A DNA stretch of 14,867 nucleotides from Treponema sp. (GTDB lineage: Bacteria; Spirochaetota; Spirochaetia; Treponematales; Breznakiellaceae): contig JAISAN010000015.1 of the NCBI GenBank assembly GCA_031266635.1, positions 1 through 14,867 on the forward strand, read 5' to 3'. The notes beneath the pieces are model-generated. The model searched no databases, was not told where the DNA came from, and saw nothing but the letters and a program-made list of their open reading frames with translations. Within the stretch, counting starts at the first letter, position 1. Every line of letters starts with the position of its first letter. Position numbers and translations under genes: made by a program. Shown one piece after another: positions 6,798-14,319 of the stretch.

Positions 6798-8277
6798 CAG
6801 TACGGATACCGTTTCATATCGCAAAGTAACGGAAGCCCTCAAAAAACAGGGGCGGGGGGCTACGGTAGCTGATATTGTGGCGGCCACCGCTCTGCCCCTG
6901 GCGCTTGTCCGCGAGTTGGTTCCCCAGGCCGCGGATGAATATTCCGCCCGGCTTGAGGTAACTGAATCCGGGGAAATCCGCTATTCCTTCCCCCGTGGTT
7001 TTGTCAGCCGTTACCGGGGTTTTCGGGCGGGGCTCAAAAGATTTTTTGAAACCGCGGGCCGCCTGGTAAAAATTGCCGCCGCCGGGCTGTTTAAGGTTTG
7101 GATTATGGGAATGCTGCTGGGCTACTTCGCGCTGTTTATGCTCCTTGCCCTGGCCAGCCTCTTTATCAGCGCGGCGTCCCGGTCCTCAAATTCCGGCAAC
7201 CGGCGGAATAACTCAGGCGGCGGGTTTTACCTCTCGTCCAGCATCTTTAACCTGATCATCCGGCTCTGGTTTTATTCAGAACTGACCAAATCCGCATCCC
7301 CACGGTATTCCCACCATAAAGGCCGGGACGCGGAAAAACGCCGGCCCCTGCACCGGGCGATTTTTTCCTTTGTTTTCGGCGACGGAGACCCCAACCGGGA
7401 CTGGGATGTCCGGGAGAAAAAATCCTTTATCGCGTACCTTCAGGCCCGCCGGGGACTTATTGCCCTGCCCGAATACATGGCCCTAAGCGGCCTGGGGCCG
7501 GAAAAGGCGGAAGAAGAGCTAATGGCCCGGTGTTCCGAATTTGGCGGTTTCCCGGAGGCTGCCGAAGACGGTGCCATCGTATACCGTTTTGACGAACTCC
7601 TCCTCCGTACGGACCGGGAAGACCGCTCCTTCCCGGACGCATCCGCCCCCATCAGGCGGCTTTGGGAATTTTCCTCCAACTCCAAAAAGATGAATTGCTG
7701 CTTTGGGCTGGTGAATACGGTAAATCTGATCTTTGGGAGCTACTATCTCTCAAACGCCCTGAACACCGGAATCATCCTCACCGGAGTCCAGGACCCCGCC
7801 GGCCTGGATCTCTACAGTCATACTTACCGGTTGTTGGAACAGTTTATGGTTTCCAATCCCCTGCTCCCAATCGGCATCGGTCTGGGGCTGGTTCCCCTGG
7901 TTTTTTCCCTGCTGTTCTGGCTTATCCCCAGCCTCCGGTATCTGTGGGAAAAAAGAGAGAATGAAAAAATCAAATTGACTAATCTTAAAAAAACCGGTTT
8001 CGGCCGGATCTGGTCAAATCCCCTGGGGGTTCGGGAAAAAGAAATCGACAGTCCGGTCAGGGAATGCCGGCCCCGGAACATGGCCGCGGCCCGGGACCGG
8101 ATTATCAAGGACATGGGCGCCGTGGCTATGCCCGACGTAGAGCTTGATGGGCAGGGTAATACGGTCTATTTTTTCAAGGGTCTTCAGCGGGAAAAGGAAA
8201 CTCTGGAAAAATACCGGGCCTCCGTCAGACCCGAAGCTTCCGCCCTGGGGAAAACCGTTTTTGACAGCGATTCCTGA
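6784..8277 (+). CDS. Membrane protein with three winged-helix-like modules, unknown function
   Basis: This encodes 497 residues, starting 14 bp before the stop of the Rrf2 gene. I do not recognise an enzyme. The N-terminus (about 11-73) looks like a small winged-helix domain ending 'ESGEIRYSFPRGF'. A hydrophobic segment (103-129) and a Ser/Asn/Gly-rich linker follow, then an RAIFSFVFGDGDPN motif (191-204). A second module (about 212-273) ends 'EDGAIVYRFDELL'. Further membrane segments lie at about 308-332 and 359-388. The C-terminus (433-468) ends 'DGQGNTVYFFKGLQ', which matches the wing of the first two modules, so I see a threefold repeat. From memory, the FGDGDPN region recalls an uncharacterised cyanobacterial/plant family loosely annotated as Fe-S-cluster related. 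Pairing with a cysteine-bearing Rrf2 regulator agrees with that but does not prove it. No strong ribosome-binding site precedes the ATG, consistent with translational coupling. Confidence 0.8.
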   Translation: MKLRNSTDTVSYRKVTEALKKQGRGATVADIVAATALPLALVRELVPQAADEYSARLEVTESGEIRYSFPRGFVSRYRGFRAGLKRFFETAGRLVKIAAAGLFKVWIMGMLLGYFALFMLLALASLFISAASRSSNSGNRRNNSGGGFYLSSSIFNLIIRLWFYSELTKSASPRYSHHKGRDAEKRRPLHRAIFSFVFGDGDPNRDWDVREKKSFIAYLQARRGLIALPEYMALSGLGPEKAEEELMARCSEFGGFPEAAEDGAIVYRFDELLLRTDREDRSFPDASAPIRRLWEFSSNSKKMNCCFGLVNTVNLIFGSYYLSNALNTGIILTGVQDPAGLDLYSHTYRLLEQFMVSNPLLPIGIGLGLVPLVFSLLFWLIPSLRYLWEKRENEKIKLTNLKKTGFGRIWSNPLGVREKEIDSPVRECRPRNMAAARDRIIKDMGAVAMPDVELDGQGNTVYFFKGLQREKETLEKYRASVRPEASALGKTVFDSDS

Positions 8278-8299
8278 AACTCCGGGCCATGGAACCCCG

Positions 8300-8333
8300 C
8301 CGGGTTTTCCCGGAATTGGTTTTTGTGTTTTTT
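8300..8333 (+). terminator. Candidate intrinsic terminator after the membrane-protein gene
   Basis: CCGGG (8300-8304), TTTT, CCCGG (8309-8313) form a short perfect stem 23 bp past the stop codon. Six bases later a T-rich tract (8320-8333, broken by GTG) follows. The stem is short, so termination may be partial. Confidence 0.45.
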
Positions 8334-8382
8334 CAGACAAAGCCTTGTAAAATTACGTTTTTTACGCCGGGGATTTCAAATT

Positions 8383-8412
8383 TTGACACTTTGAGATTGT
8401 CCCGGCTATATA
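8383..8412 (+). promoter_or_regulatory. Sigma-70 promoter of the small secreted protein
   Basis: A perfect TTGACA (8383-8388) is followed after 18 bp by TATATA (8407-8412). The ATG is only 20 bp further on, so the leader is very short and contains GGGAGG (8421-8426), a strong ribosome-binding site 6 nt before the start. This is the best promoter in the window. Confidence 0.65.
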
Positions 8413-8432
8413 TTTAAAAAGGGAGGCTTTTT

Positions 8433-8804
8433 ATGAAAAGAAGCGTTATTCTGGTATGCGGTTTACTTAGTTGTTTGCTCCCGCTCTTTGCACAGATACG
8501 GAACGGTCAACGTCTCAAGCTCTATTCATGGACAAAAGACGGCAAGGAAACCGGCATGGTAGAACAGGTAAGTGACGCGGTGGTTCAAACCACCAGCAAC
8601 CAAATAAAGTACACCATGATGATCAAAAATGGCGATACTATTGTTATTGACTTTGACCGGATAAGCAAGCGGCTGCATTATATAACTACACCGGAACAGC
8701 TCTACAGCACCACCGGCACTTTCCGCGAATCCGGCTCCACATCGATCTTTACCTTTACCGGTGAGACGGGCGAAGAAAATGTCCTGAAATTCAAAAGGAT
8801 TTAG
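8433..8804 (+). CDS. Small secreted protein of unknown function
   Basis: This encodes 123 residues with a clear export signal: KRS, a hydrophobic core (about 5-18), then LFA-Q as a likely signal-peptidase I site near residue 20. LLSC at 11-14 is a poor lipobox alternative. The mature part, about 100 residues, is polar and beta-strand-like, with Thr/Ser-rich repeats of alternating pattern and the ending 'EENVLKFKRI'. It has no Cys after the signal and no motif I can name. It resembles small periplasmic or extracellular beta proteins, and no function can be assigned. It has its own promoter and ribosome-binding site and no operon partner: the next gene converges on it with a 28-bp gap. GC content appears lower than in the neighbouring genes. 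Confidence 0.8.
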   Translation: MKRSVILVCGLLSCLLPLFAQIRNGQRLKLYSWTKDGKETGMVEQVSDAVVQTTSNQIKYTMMIKNGDTIVIDFDRISKRLHYITTPEQLYSTTGTFRESGSTSIFTFTGETGEENVLKFKRI

Positions 8805-8832
8805 GGGCGCCAATTTCAAAATTATCGTCCGT

Positions 8833-11355
8833 TCAGACTCCGGGATAGAGAAAATCTTCCGTGGTTTTGAGGATAGTTTTAAATTCGCCGAAACAGGTTT
8901 TTGTTTCCGGCAGGGAACGGAGGAAAAATTCGCCGTACCGTTTGCGGAGGAGCCGGCCATCCAATACGGCCACCACTCCGGAATCGCCGGAACGGCGTAT
9001 GAGCCTTCCGAAGCCCTGTTTGAATTTCATCACCGATTCGGGGAGGGACAAGTCCATAAAGGAATTGCCCCCCCGCTGTTCCAGGGCTTCCCGGCGGGCC
9101 TCAAAAACCGGATCGTTCGGCGTCCGGAAGGGAAGCCGGCAGAGGATCACCAGCCGGAGGGTATCTCCCGGCGCGTCCACCCCTTCCCAGAAAGAATCGG
9201 TGGCAAAAAGAACGCTGGATTCGTCGGCCAGGAAGGTCTGTAAAAGCCGGGTCCGGTCATCGTCCCCCTGTTTCAAACAGCGGATCCCCAGTTCTGTCAG
9301 TTCCGGCAGAGCGGCGCTGTAGGCGCTTCGCAGGGACTGGTAGGAGGTAAAGAGAATCAGCGCCGAGCCTCCGGCCGCCGAGGCAAGCTGCGCCGCCGCC
9401 CGGTCCACAAAGGCCTGGTAGTTTTCTTCTTCGGGCAGGGGCGCGTCGGAGGGAACCGCCAAAAGCACCGACGCGGCGTAGGGAAAGGGGCTGGGAAACT
9501 GGCCGGTAAAAACTTCCCGTTCCCTTACCAGATTTAAGCCGCAGCGTCCCGCCCAATAAGAAAAGGGCCCCAACTGCCGGGATCCGCCGTCTTCTTTCCA
9601 GGCCTCCCGGGAAGCGCCTGAAATTGTCAAGGTCGCGGAAACGCAAATCACCGTCTTGTTCGGCTCAAAGAGGGCTTCCCGGAGACCTGGGGCCACATCC
9701 ACAGGCGTTACGTGAAAAACAACCCAGGCTTCCCTTCCCTCGCTCCGGCGTTTTTCCAGCCACATCACCTCATGGGGCCGTTCCCGGTATTCGACAAAAG
9801 ATCCGCAGATGCCGCCGATAGCTTCCAGCCGCCGGAGGACCGGTTTTATTTCCCAAATTGCCGCATTATCTTCATCGTTGGGATTCACCTGTTCAAGCAG
9901 TTCCCGGATAAGCTCCGTCAGGACAAGAATTTTTTTCCGCAGATCCTTGAGACCCGGGAAAAGCACTCCCTCCGCATCTTCCCGCCGGGGACAGAGCCGG
10001 AACAGCCCCTCGCCGCCGCAGAGTTCTCCGGCAGCCAGATCCAGGGCATCGGCGGCTTCCCGGATCTGTTCAATGGCCGTGGCGGCGCTGTCGATCTTTT
10101 CATCCATTCCGGGGATGATGGCGGCCAGGCGGATCAACAGGCCCTGGCGTTTTGCCCGCCGCCGCCGGTAAAGCCGCCCAAGCTGGCGGAAAATTCCCGG
10201 CCGGCTCCATTCATCGGAAAAAAAAGATGTGGCGGCCCCTTCCATTGTATGGGCCTCGTCAATGATCACCCGGGTAAAAGGGGGAAGGACCACCGTGTTA
10301 TCGTACCCCGCCCCTTCCCGGCGGGCCGCCAGATCGGCAAAAAGCAGATGATGGTTCACCACCAGCAGCCGGGCGTCGGCGGCTTCCCGGCGGAGGCTAA
10401 AGACAAAACAGCGTTCCCGCTCGGGACAGCGCATCCCCATACAGAGGTCCGCTTCGGAGCAGATCCGGGCCCAGAGAACTTCGGCGGGGATAAAAGAAAG
10501 GTCCGTCCGGCTGCCGCTGTGGGTCGTCTCCACCCAGGCGGCGATACGTTCAAGTTCTTCACGCTCCAGGTCTTCGAGGTCAGGTTCCCGGAGCGTATCG
10601 GTGAGTCTCCGGCGGCAGAGGTAGTTTCCCCGGCCCTTCATCAGCACCGCTTTGATCTTTTTGTTTAAGGCCCCGGTTACCAGGGGAATATCTTTTTCAA
10701 AAAGCTGCTGCTGGAGAGTGATGGTGGCGGTGGAAATAACAATCCGTTCGTCATTGTCCAGGGCGTAGTGGATCGCCGGTAAAAGATAGGCAAAAGACTT
10801 CCCCACTCCGGTTCCCGCCTCGGCGGCCACCAGCGCATCCCCGTTAAACCCCCGGATGATCAGCTCCATCAGATCAAGCTGAGCCTGCCGGGGTTCATAG
10901 GCGGGGAGCCTCCCGGCGACGGCTCCGCCTTCCCGGAGGGCCGCGCTAATCGATCCGCTTTCCAGGGTTTTCCTTACCCGCCGCCGTACCGGTTCAGCAA
11001 CCACGTAAACATTTTCCACCGGATTATCAACAATATAGGCCCCAATTCCCTCCCCCGCGGCCCGGCCCGCGATACGCAGATCGTTATCGCTGGGGGTCAG
11101 AAATCCCGACGGGTGGTTATGGATAAGCAGATCCGGCGGGCCTTCGTCTCCTGCCCCCTCCGCCGGACCATTCCCCCACCCGGCGCCGGGAGCCAAAACA
11201 GAATCCTCATTCCCCCGGGCGCGGACCCGTATCCGGGCGACAAGCCCCCGCTCATCAAGATACCCCAGAGCAAAAACCTCGTTTTCTCCGGCATCCCTTA
11301 TTTCCGCCCTGAGCCGTGTAACACATTGTGTGGTGAACCGCTTTTCCGCCCGCAT
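8833..11355 (-). CDS. dinG: DinG-family Fe-S DNA helicase fused to an N-terminal RadC-like JAMM domain
   Basis: This encodes 840 residues. Residues 1-125 hold a complete RadC/JAMM metal-site pattern: Glu26, then HNHPSG with His79 and His81, Ser89 and Asp92, spaced exactly HxH-x7-SxxD. The rest is an XPD/DinG superfamily 2 helicase: Walker A GTGVGKS (181-187), DEAH box (366-369), and near the C-terminus FWEGVDAPGD and QGFGRLIRR. Cys247, Cys305, Cys310 and Cys316 reproduce the spacing of the E. coli DinG [4Fe-4S] ligands (C-x4-C-x5-C after a distant first Cys). Cys299 is extra. The family unwinds DNA 5'-3', including R-loops and structured DNA, in repair and replication conflict. Firmicute DinG proteins carry a DnaQ-type exonuclease at this N-terminal place, so a JAMM domain there is unusual. 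The ATG at 11355 has AGGGA 6 nt upstream and a promoter behind it. Confidence 0.92.
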   Translation of the reverse strand: MRAEKRFTTQCVTRLRAEIRDAGENEVFALGYLDERGLVARIRVRARGNEDSVLAPGAGWGNGPAEGAGDEGPPDLLIHNHPSGFLTPSDNDLRIAGRAAGEGIGAYIVDNPVENVYVVAEPVRRRVRKTLESGSISAALREGGAVAGRLPAYEPRQAQLDLMELIIRGFNGDALVAAEAGTGVGKSFAYLLPAIHYALDNDERIVISTATITLQQQLFEKDIPLVTGALNKKIKAVLMKGRGNYLCRRRLTDTLREPDLEDLEREELERIAAWVETTHSGSRTDLSFIPAEVLWARICSEADLCMGMRCPERERCFVFSLRREAADARLLVVNHHLLFADLAARREGAGYDNTVVLPPFTRVIIDEAHTMEGAATSFFSDEWSRPGIFRQLGRLYRRRRAKRQGLLIRLAAIIPGMDEKIDSAATAIEQIREAADALDLAAGELCGGEGLFRLCPRREDAEGVLFPGLKDLRKKILVLTELIRELLEQVNPNDEDNAAIWEIKPVLRRLEAIGGICGSFVEYRERPHEVMWLEKRRSEGREAWVVFHVTPVDVAPGLREALFEPNKTVICVSATLTISGASREAWKEDGGSRQLGPFSYWAGRCGLNLVREREVFTGQFPSPFPYAASVLLAVPSDAPLPEEENYQAFVDRAAAQLASAAGGSALILFTSYQSLRSAYSAALPELTELGIRCLKQGDDDRTRLLQTFLADESSVLFATDSFWEGVDAPGDTLRLVILCRLPFRTPNDPVFEARREALEQRGGNSFMDLSLPESVMKFKQGFGRLIRRSGDSGVVAVLDGRLLRKRYGEFFLRSLPETKTCFGEFKTILKTTEDFLYPGV

Positions 11356-11371
11356 GATTATTCCCTGTCAG

Positions 11372-11400
11372 AGGATACTATGGGAAAAAATGATGGACAA
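11372..11400 (-). promoter_or_regulatory. Candidate promoter of the JAMM-DinG gene
   Basis: On the minus strand TTGTCC (11395-11400) and TATCCT (11372-11377) are separated by 17 bp. Each box matches consensus at four of six positions. It is placed directly between the upstream operon's terminator and an AGGGA ribosome-binding site (11362-11366). Confidence 0.45.
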
Positions 11401-11411
11401 GGGGAACTATT

Positions 11412-11439
11412 AAAAAACAACAAAATGCGGAACATTTTG
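11412..11439 (-). terminator. Weak intrinsic terminator of the lyase operon
   Basis: Read on the minus strand, CAAAATG (11433-11439) and CATTTTG (11421-11427) form a perfect 7-bp stem around TTCCG, followed by TTGTTTTTT (11412-11420). The stem is AT-rich but the U-tract is good. It lies about 115 nt past the lyase stop codon and just before the JAMM-DinG promoter. Confidence 0.5.
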
Positions 11440-11452
11440 CAGACTTTCGAAT

Positions 11453-11471
11453 CAACCGGGTTGTTGAACAA
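11453..11471. repeat. Two overlapping short palindromes
   Basis: CAACC-G-GGTTG (11453-11463) overlaps TTGTT-G-AACAA (11461-11471) by three bases. They sit in the 199-bp spacer between the lyase gene and the helicase gene, upstream of the helicase promoter. They could be alternative folds of the operon's 3' UTR or a binding site; nothing decides between these. Confidence 0.35.
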
Positions 11472-11554
11472 GTCCACTGCACTTTCCAACGTCAGCAGTC
11501 ATTGGATCTATTCATCAGTGGGTCTGATTCCTTCAGTAAACTTATACACGCCCC

Positions 11555-13093
11555 TTATACCGTGAAGAAACGGTTCCCGATATGTTCCATGGTCTTCCGC
11601 AGATCCCCGTCCAGGGGACGATCGTCCTCAAGAAAGTCATAAAAAGAAAAGACCTGGCCGAATGTTTCCGCGACCCCGGCGGTGGTTTCCCGGGACAGTT
11701 CCCCCCGGTCAAGGCGGAGTTTCAGCGCCTGCGCGGCCGCGAGGAGGGCGGCGGAGAGGGTCTGCTCCGTTAAGGTGATGACCCGGAGGCAATCCCGGGC
11801 GGCGATGGTTCCCATGCTGACCTTGTCCTGGTTGTGACATTCGGTGGAACGGGAAAAAACGCTCGCCGGGATGGTGTTTTTCAGGGCCTCGGCGGTCCAG
11901 GCCGAGGCGGCTATCTGAACGGCCTTGAAACCGTGGTTAAACGAAAGGCTTTTGGATGATCCGGAAAGATTTGCGGGAAGGCCCCGGCTGTATTTGGTAT
12001 CCACCAAAAGGGCAAGCTGGCGATCCAGCAGATCGGCGATATTGGCGATGATATTCTTGAGGGAATCCATGGCAAAGCCGATATGGCCGCCGTAGAAATG
12101 GCCCCCGTGATAAACCGAGCGGGTTTCGGGATCGATGATGGGATTATCGTTGGCGCTGTTCATCTCGGTTTCTATAAGGCGGCGCAGCAGTTCCGCGGAA
12201 TCGTAGAAAACGCCCAGCACATGGGGGGCGCAGCGGATGGAATAGGGGTCCTGGATACGCTGGGGGATAATGTCCTCCTGGCCCCCGGCGTTCAGGGGGC
12301 GGAGGATTTTTTCCGCCGCCAGGGCCTGTCCGGGGTGGGGCTTTATCTCAAAGAGGCGTTTGAAAAAATGGTAGGCGTTACCCCGGAGGGCAAGGGAATT
12401 CATGGCCGTTACGCGGCAGGCAAGATCCGCCAGGTATTCCGCCTTCGTGAAGGCTATGGCCGCGACAGCGTTCATCACCGCCGTGCCGTTCATGATGGCG
12501 ATGGCTTCCTTGGGCCTGAACCGGTAGGCGGGCAGCCCCAGTTCCCGCAGGACCTCCGCCGAGGAACGGATCTTTCCCCGGTACAACACGTCCCTTTCGC
12601 CGATCAGGGCCCCCGCCAGGTAGGACAGGGGCGTAAGGTCCCCCGAGGCTCCCACGGAGCCTTCCTGGGGTATGAGGGGGAGTATGTCCTTTTCAATAAA
12701 AAAACCGATGCGCCGCAGCAGGTCCATGCTGACGCCGGAATAGCCCTGGGCCAGGGTATTGAGCCGGACTATCATGACGGCCCTGGTTGTTTCCGGGTCA
12801 AAGAAATCTCCCAGGCCGCAGCCATGGTAACGGGTCAGATTAAGGGGAAGATCGTAGTAGTGTTCCGGCGGGACCACCTCGGTACAGGAATCTCCGTACC
12901 CGGTGGTAACCCCGTAGACGCCTCCGTGTTCCGCCAGAACCTTGTCCAGAAAAGCAGCGCCGGCTTCTATGCGCTCTTCCAGCTTCCCGGAATTCCAGAG
13001 CCCCGCGCCGCCGGCCTTCTTCGCCGCCCTTACCAGGGCCTCCACGGTAAGCCTTTCCTTTCCGATTTCCACAATATCCCGGTTTTGGCTCAT
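11555..13093 (-). CDS. MIO-type aromatic amino acid ammonia-lyase (HAL/TAL family)
   Basis: This encodes 512 residues, full family length. Ala149-Ser150-Gly151 in 'GSVGASGDLTPLSYLAG' is the tripeptide that cyclises into the MIO electrophile. Catalytic Tyr60, Asn202, Tyr284 and Arg287 (QDPYSIR) match histidine ammonia-lyase. Two positions differ from a true HutH. The substrate-selectivity pair is Tyr89-His90 where HutH has Ser-His, and Gln422 in HNQDKVSMG stands where HutH has the Glu that meets histidine's imidazole; PAL and TAL enzymes have Gln there. I therefore infer a tyrosine or phenylalanine ammonia-lyase making coumarate or cinnamate. The neighbours support this: no hut genes are seen, and the start overlaps a ketosynthase gene (ATGA at 13090-13093). 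It is the last gene of the operon. An aminomutase cannot be excluded. Confidence 0.88.
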   Translation of the reverse strand: MSQNRDIVEIGKERLTVEALVRAAKKAGGAGLWNSGKLEERIEAGAAFLDKVLAEHGGVYGVTTGYGDSCTEVVPPEHYYDLPLNLTRYHGCGLGDFFDPETTRAVMIVRLNTLAQGYSGVSMDLLRRIGFFIEKDILPLIPQEGSVGASGDLTPLSYLAGALIGERDVLYRGKIRSSAEVLRELGLPAYRFRPKEAIAIMNGTAVMNAVAAIAFTKAEYLADLACRVTAMNSLALRGNAYHFFKRLFEIKPHPGQALAAEKILRPLNAGGQEDIIPQRIQDPYSIRCAPHVLGVFYDSAELLRRLIETEMNSANDNPIIDPETRSVYHGGHFYGGHIGFAMDSLKNIIANIADLLDRQLALLVDTKYSRGLPANLSGSSKSLSFNHGFKAVQIAASAWTAEALKNTIPASVFSRSTECHNQDKVSMGTIAARDCLRVITLTEQTLSAALLAAAQALKLRLDRGELSRETTAGVAETFGQVFSFYDFLEDDRPLDGDLRKTMEHIGNRFFTV

Positions 13094-14319
13094 GGGACGG
13101 TCCTCTTAAAAATCAAAGATGAATTAATGCCGCCGAAGGCGAAATTATTGGACATGACATAAGCGGTTTTGAATTCCCGGCCGCCCCCGGTGATATAATC
13201 CAGGGGAGCGCACCGGGGGTCCGGTTCCACCAGGTTGATGTTCGGGGCAAACCAGCCCTCGTTCATCATATTGACGGAGAGCCAGGCCTCGATAGCGCCG
13301 CAGGCGCCCAGGGTATGGCCGATATAATTTTTCAGGGTGCTTACCGGGACGGCCCGGTCAAAGACCTTGTAGGTGGCCCAGCTTTCGGCCACATCCCCGT
13401 GGTCGGTGGCGGTGCCGTGGGTGTTCACGTAACCTATCAGATCCGGCTCAATCCCCGCGTCCCTAAGGGCCAGGGTCAGGGCGCCGCTCATGGTATCCTG
13501 GTTCGGCTGGGTGATATGGGTACCGTCGGTGTTGGTGCCGAATCCCACGACTTCCGCGTAAATAACGGCGTTCCGCTTTAGGGCGTGTTCATATTCTTCC
13601 AGTATCACCGTTCCGGCCCCCTCGCCGATCACCAGGCCGTCCCGGTTTTTGTCGTAGGCCGCGGGGGTAAGTCCGGGGCTGTCGTTTTTGGAACTGGTGG
13701 CGAAGAGGGTATCGAAAACCGCGGCGTCCGCGGCGGTAAGCTCTTCAGCGCCGCCGGCGATCATGATGTCCTGGAGGCCGTTCTGTATGGCTTCGTAGGC
13801 GAAACCGATGGACATACTTCCGGAAGTGCAGGCCGTGTTGGTGGTAATGAGCCTGCCCGTGAGGCCGTAAAAGACGCTGATATTGGCCGCGCAGGTCTGG
13901 GGCATGGAACGGATATAGGTGGTGGCGCTCATGTTTTTAAGATCGTTGGAAGTGAGCATGCCGTAAAAATCCAGCAGCGCGTCCACGCTGCCGGTGGAAG
14001 AACCGTAGGCCACGCCGCAGCGCCCGCCCGTCAGTTCCGGGGATCCTTCGGCAAGTCCCGCCAACGCGAGGGCCCGGCCGGTGGCAACCAGGGCCATTTG
14101 GCCAACCCGGCCCATGCCCCGGATTTTTTTCCGGGGGTAATCGGGCATTTCAAAATCCACCGGCGCCGCGAGCCGGGTATTCATCTGGACATACTTGTCC
14201 CAGTCCGCCATGCGGCGGACGCAGTTCTTTCCGCTTTTCAGACGCCGGAGAACCTCGGGCCACTGGGAGCCCAGGGCGCTTACGATGCCGCCGCCGCTTA
14301 TAACTACCCGCCTTTTCAT
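13090..14319 (-). CDS. Beta-ketoacyl-ACP synthase II-like (FabF/ApeR type)
   Basis: This encodes 409 residues, typical FabF length. The catalytic triad is complete: Cys164 in NTACTSGS, His301 in NTHGTATDHGD and His335 in NYIGHTLGACGA, with Lys330 before it. The GVAYGSSTG and NNFAFGGINSSL family motifs are present. It should condense malonyl-ACP with a growing acyl-ACP in the cytoplasm. It starts with ATGA overlapping the ketoreductase stop (14316-14319) and ends with ATGA overlapping the lyase start. A ketoreductase-ketosynthase pair next to an aromatic lyase points to an aryl-polyene or flexirubin-like pathway, where the ketosynthase following the reductase corresponds to ApeR, more than to housekeeping fatty-acid synthesis. 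The second assignment is inference from context. Housekeeping FabF remains possible on sequence alone. Confidence 0.88.
   Translation of the reverse strand: MKRRVVISGGGIVSALGSQWPEVLRRLKSGKNCVRRMADWDKYVQMNTRLAAPVDFEMPDYPRKKIRGMGRVGQMALVATGRALALAGLAEGSPELTGGRCGVAYGSSTGSVDALLDFYGMLTSNDLKNMSATTYIRSMPQTCAANISVFYGLTGRLITTNTACTSGSMSIGFAYEAIQNGLQDIMIAGGAEELTAADAAVFDTLFATSSKNDSPGLTPAAYDKNRDGLVIGEGAGTVILEEYEHALKRNAVIYAEVVGFGTNTDGTHITQPNQDTMSGALTLALRDAGIEPDLIGYVNTHGTATDHGDVAESWATYKVFDRAVPVSTLKNYIGHTLGACGAIEAWLSVNMMNEGWFAPNINLVEPDPRCAPLDYITGGGREFKTAYVMSNNFAFGGINSSLIFKRTVP

Noticed and set aside
9712..10668. 318-codon open frame on the plus strand opposite the helicase gene
   Set aside because: It is antisense to the intact JAMM-DinG gene and its product is Pro/Gly/Phe-rich with no family features, so it is a shadow frame.
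11380..11565. Small plus-strand open frame of about 61 codons in the spacer before the lyase gene, with GAGG five bases before its ATG
   Set aside because: The same bases are better explained by the minus-strand promoter and terminator. No plus-strand promoter was found and the product has no recognisable feature. It would be worth revisiting if plus-strand transcription is seen.
11555..13093. Assignment of the lyase as HutH of histidine degradation
   Set aside because: No hutU, hutI or hutG neighbours are seen, the imidazole-contact Glu is replaced by Gln, and the gene is translationally coupled to a ketosynthase.
12083..13162. 359-codon open frame on the plus strand opposite the ammonia-lyase gene
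   Set aside because: It is antisense to a full-length enzyme with all catalytic residues. Its translation is Gly/Val/Arg-rich without motifs, as expected from GC-rich codon bias.
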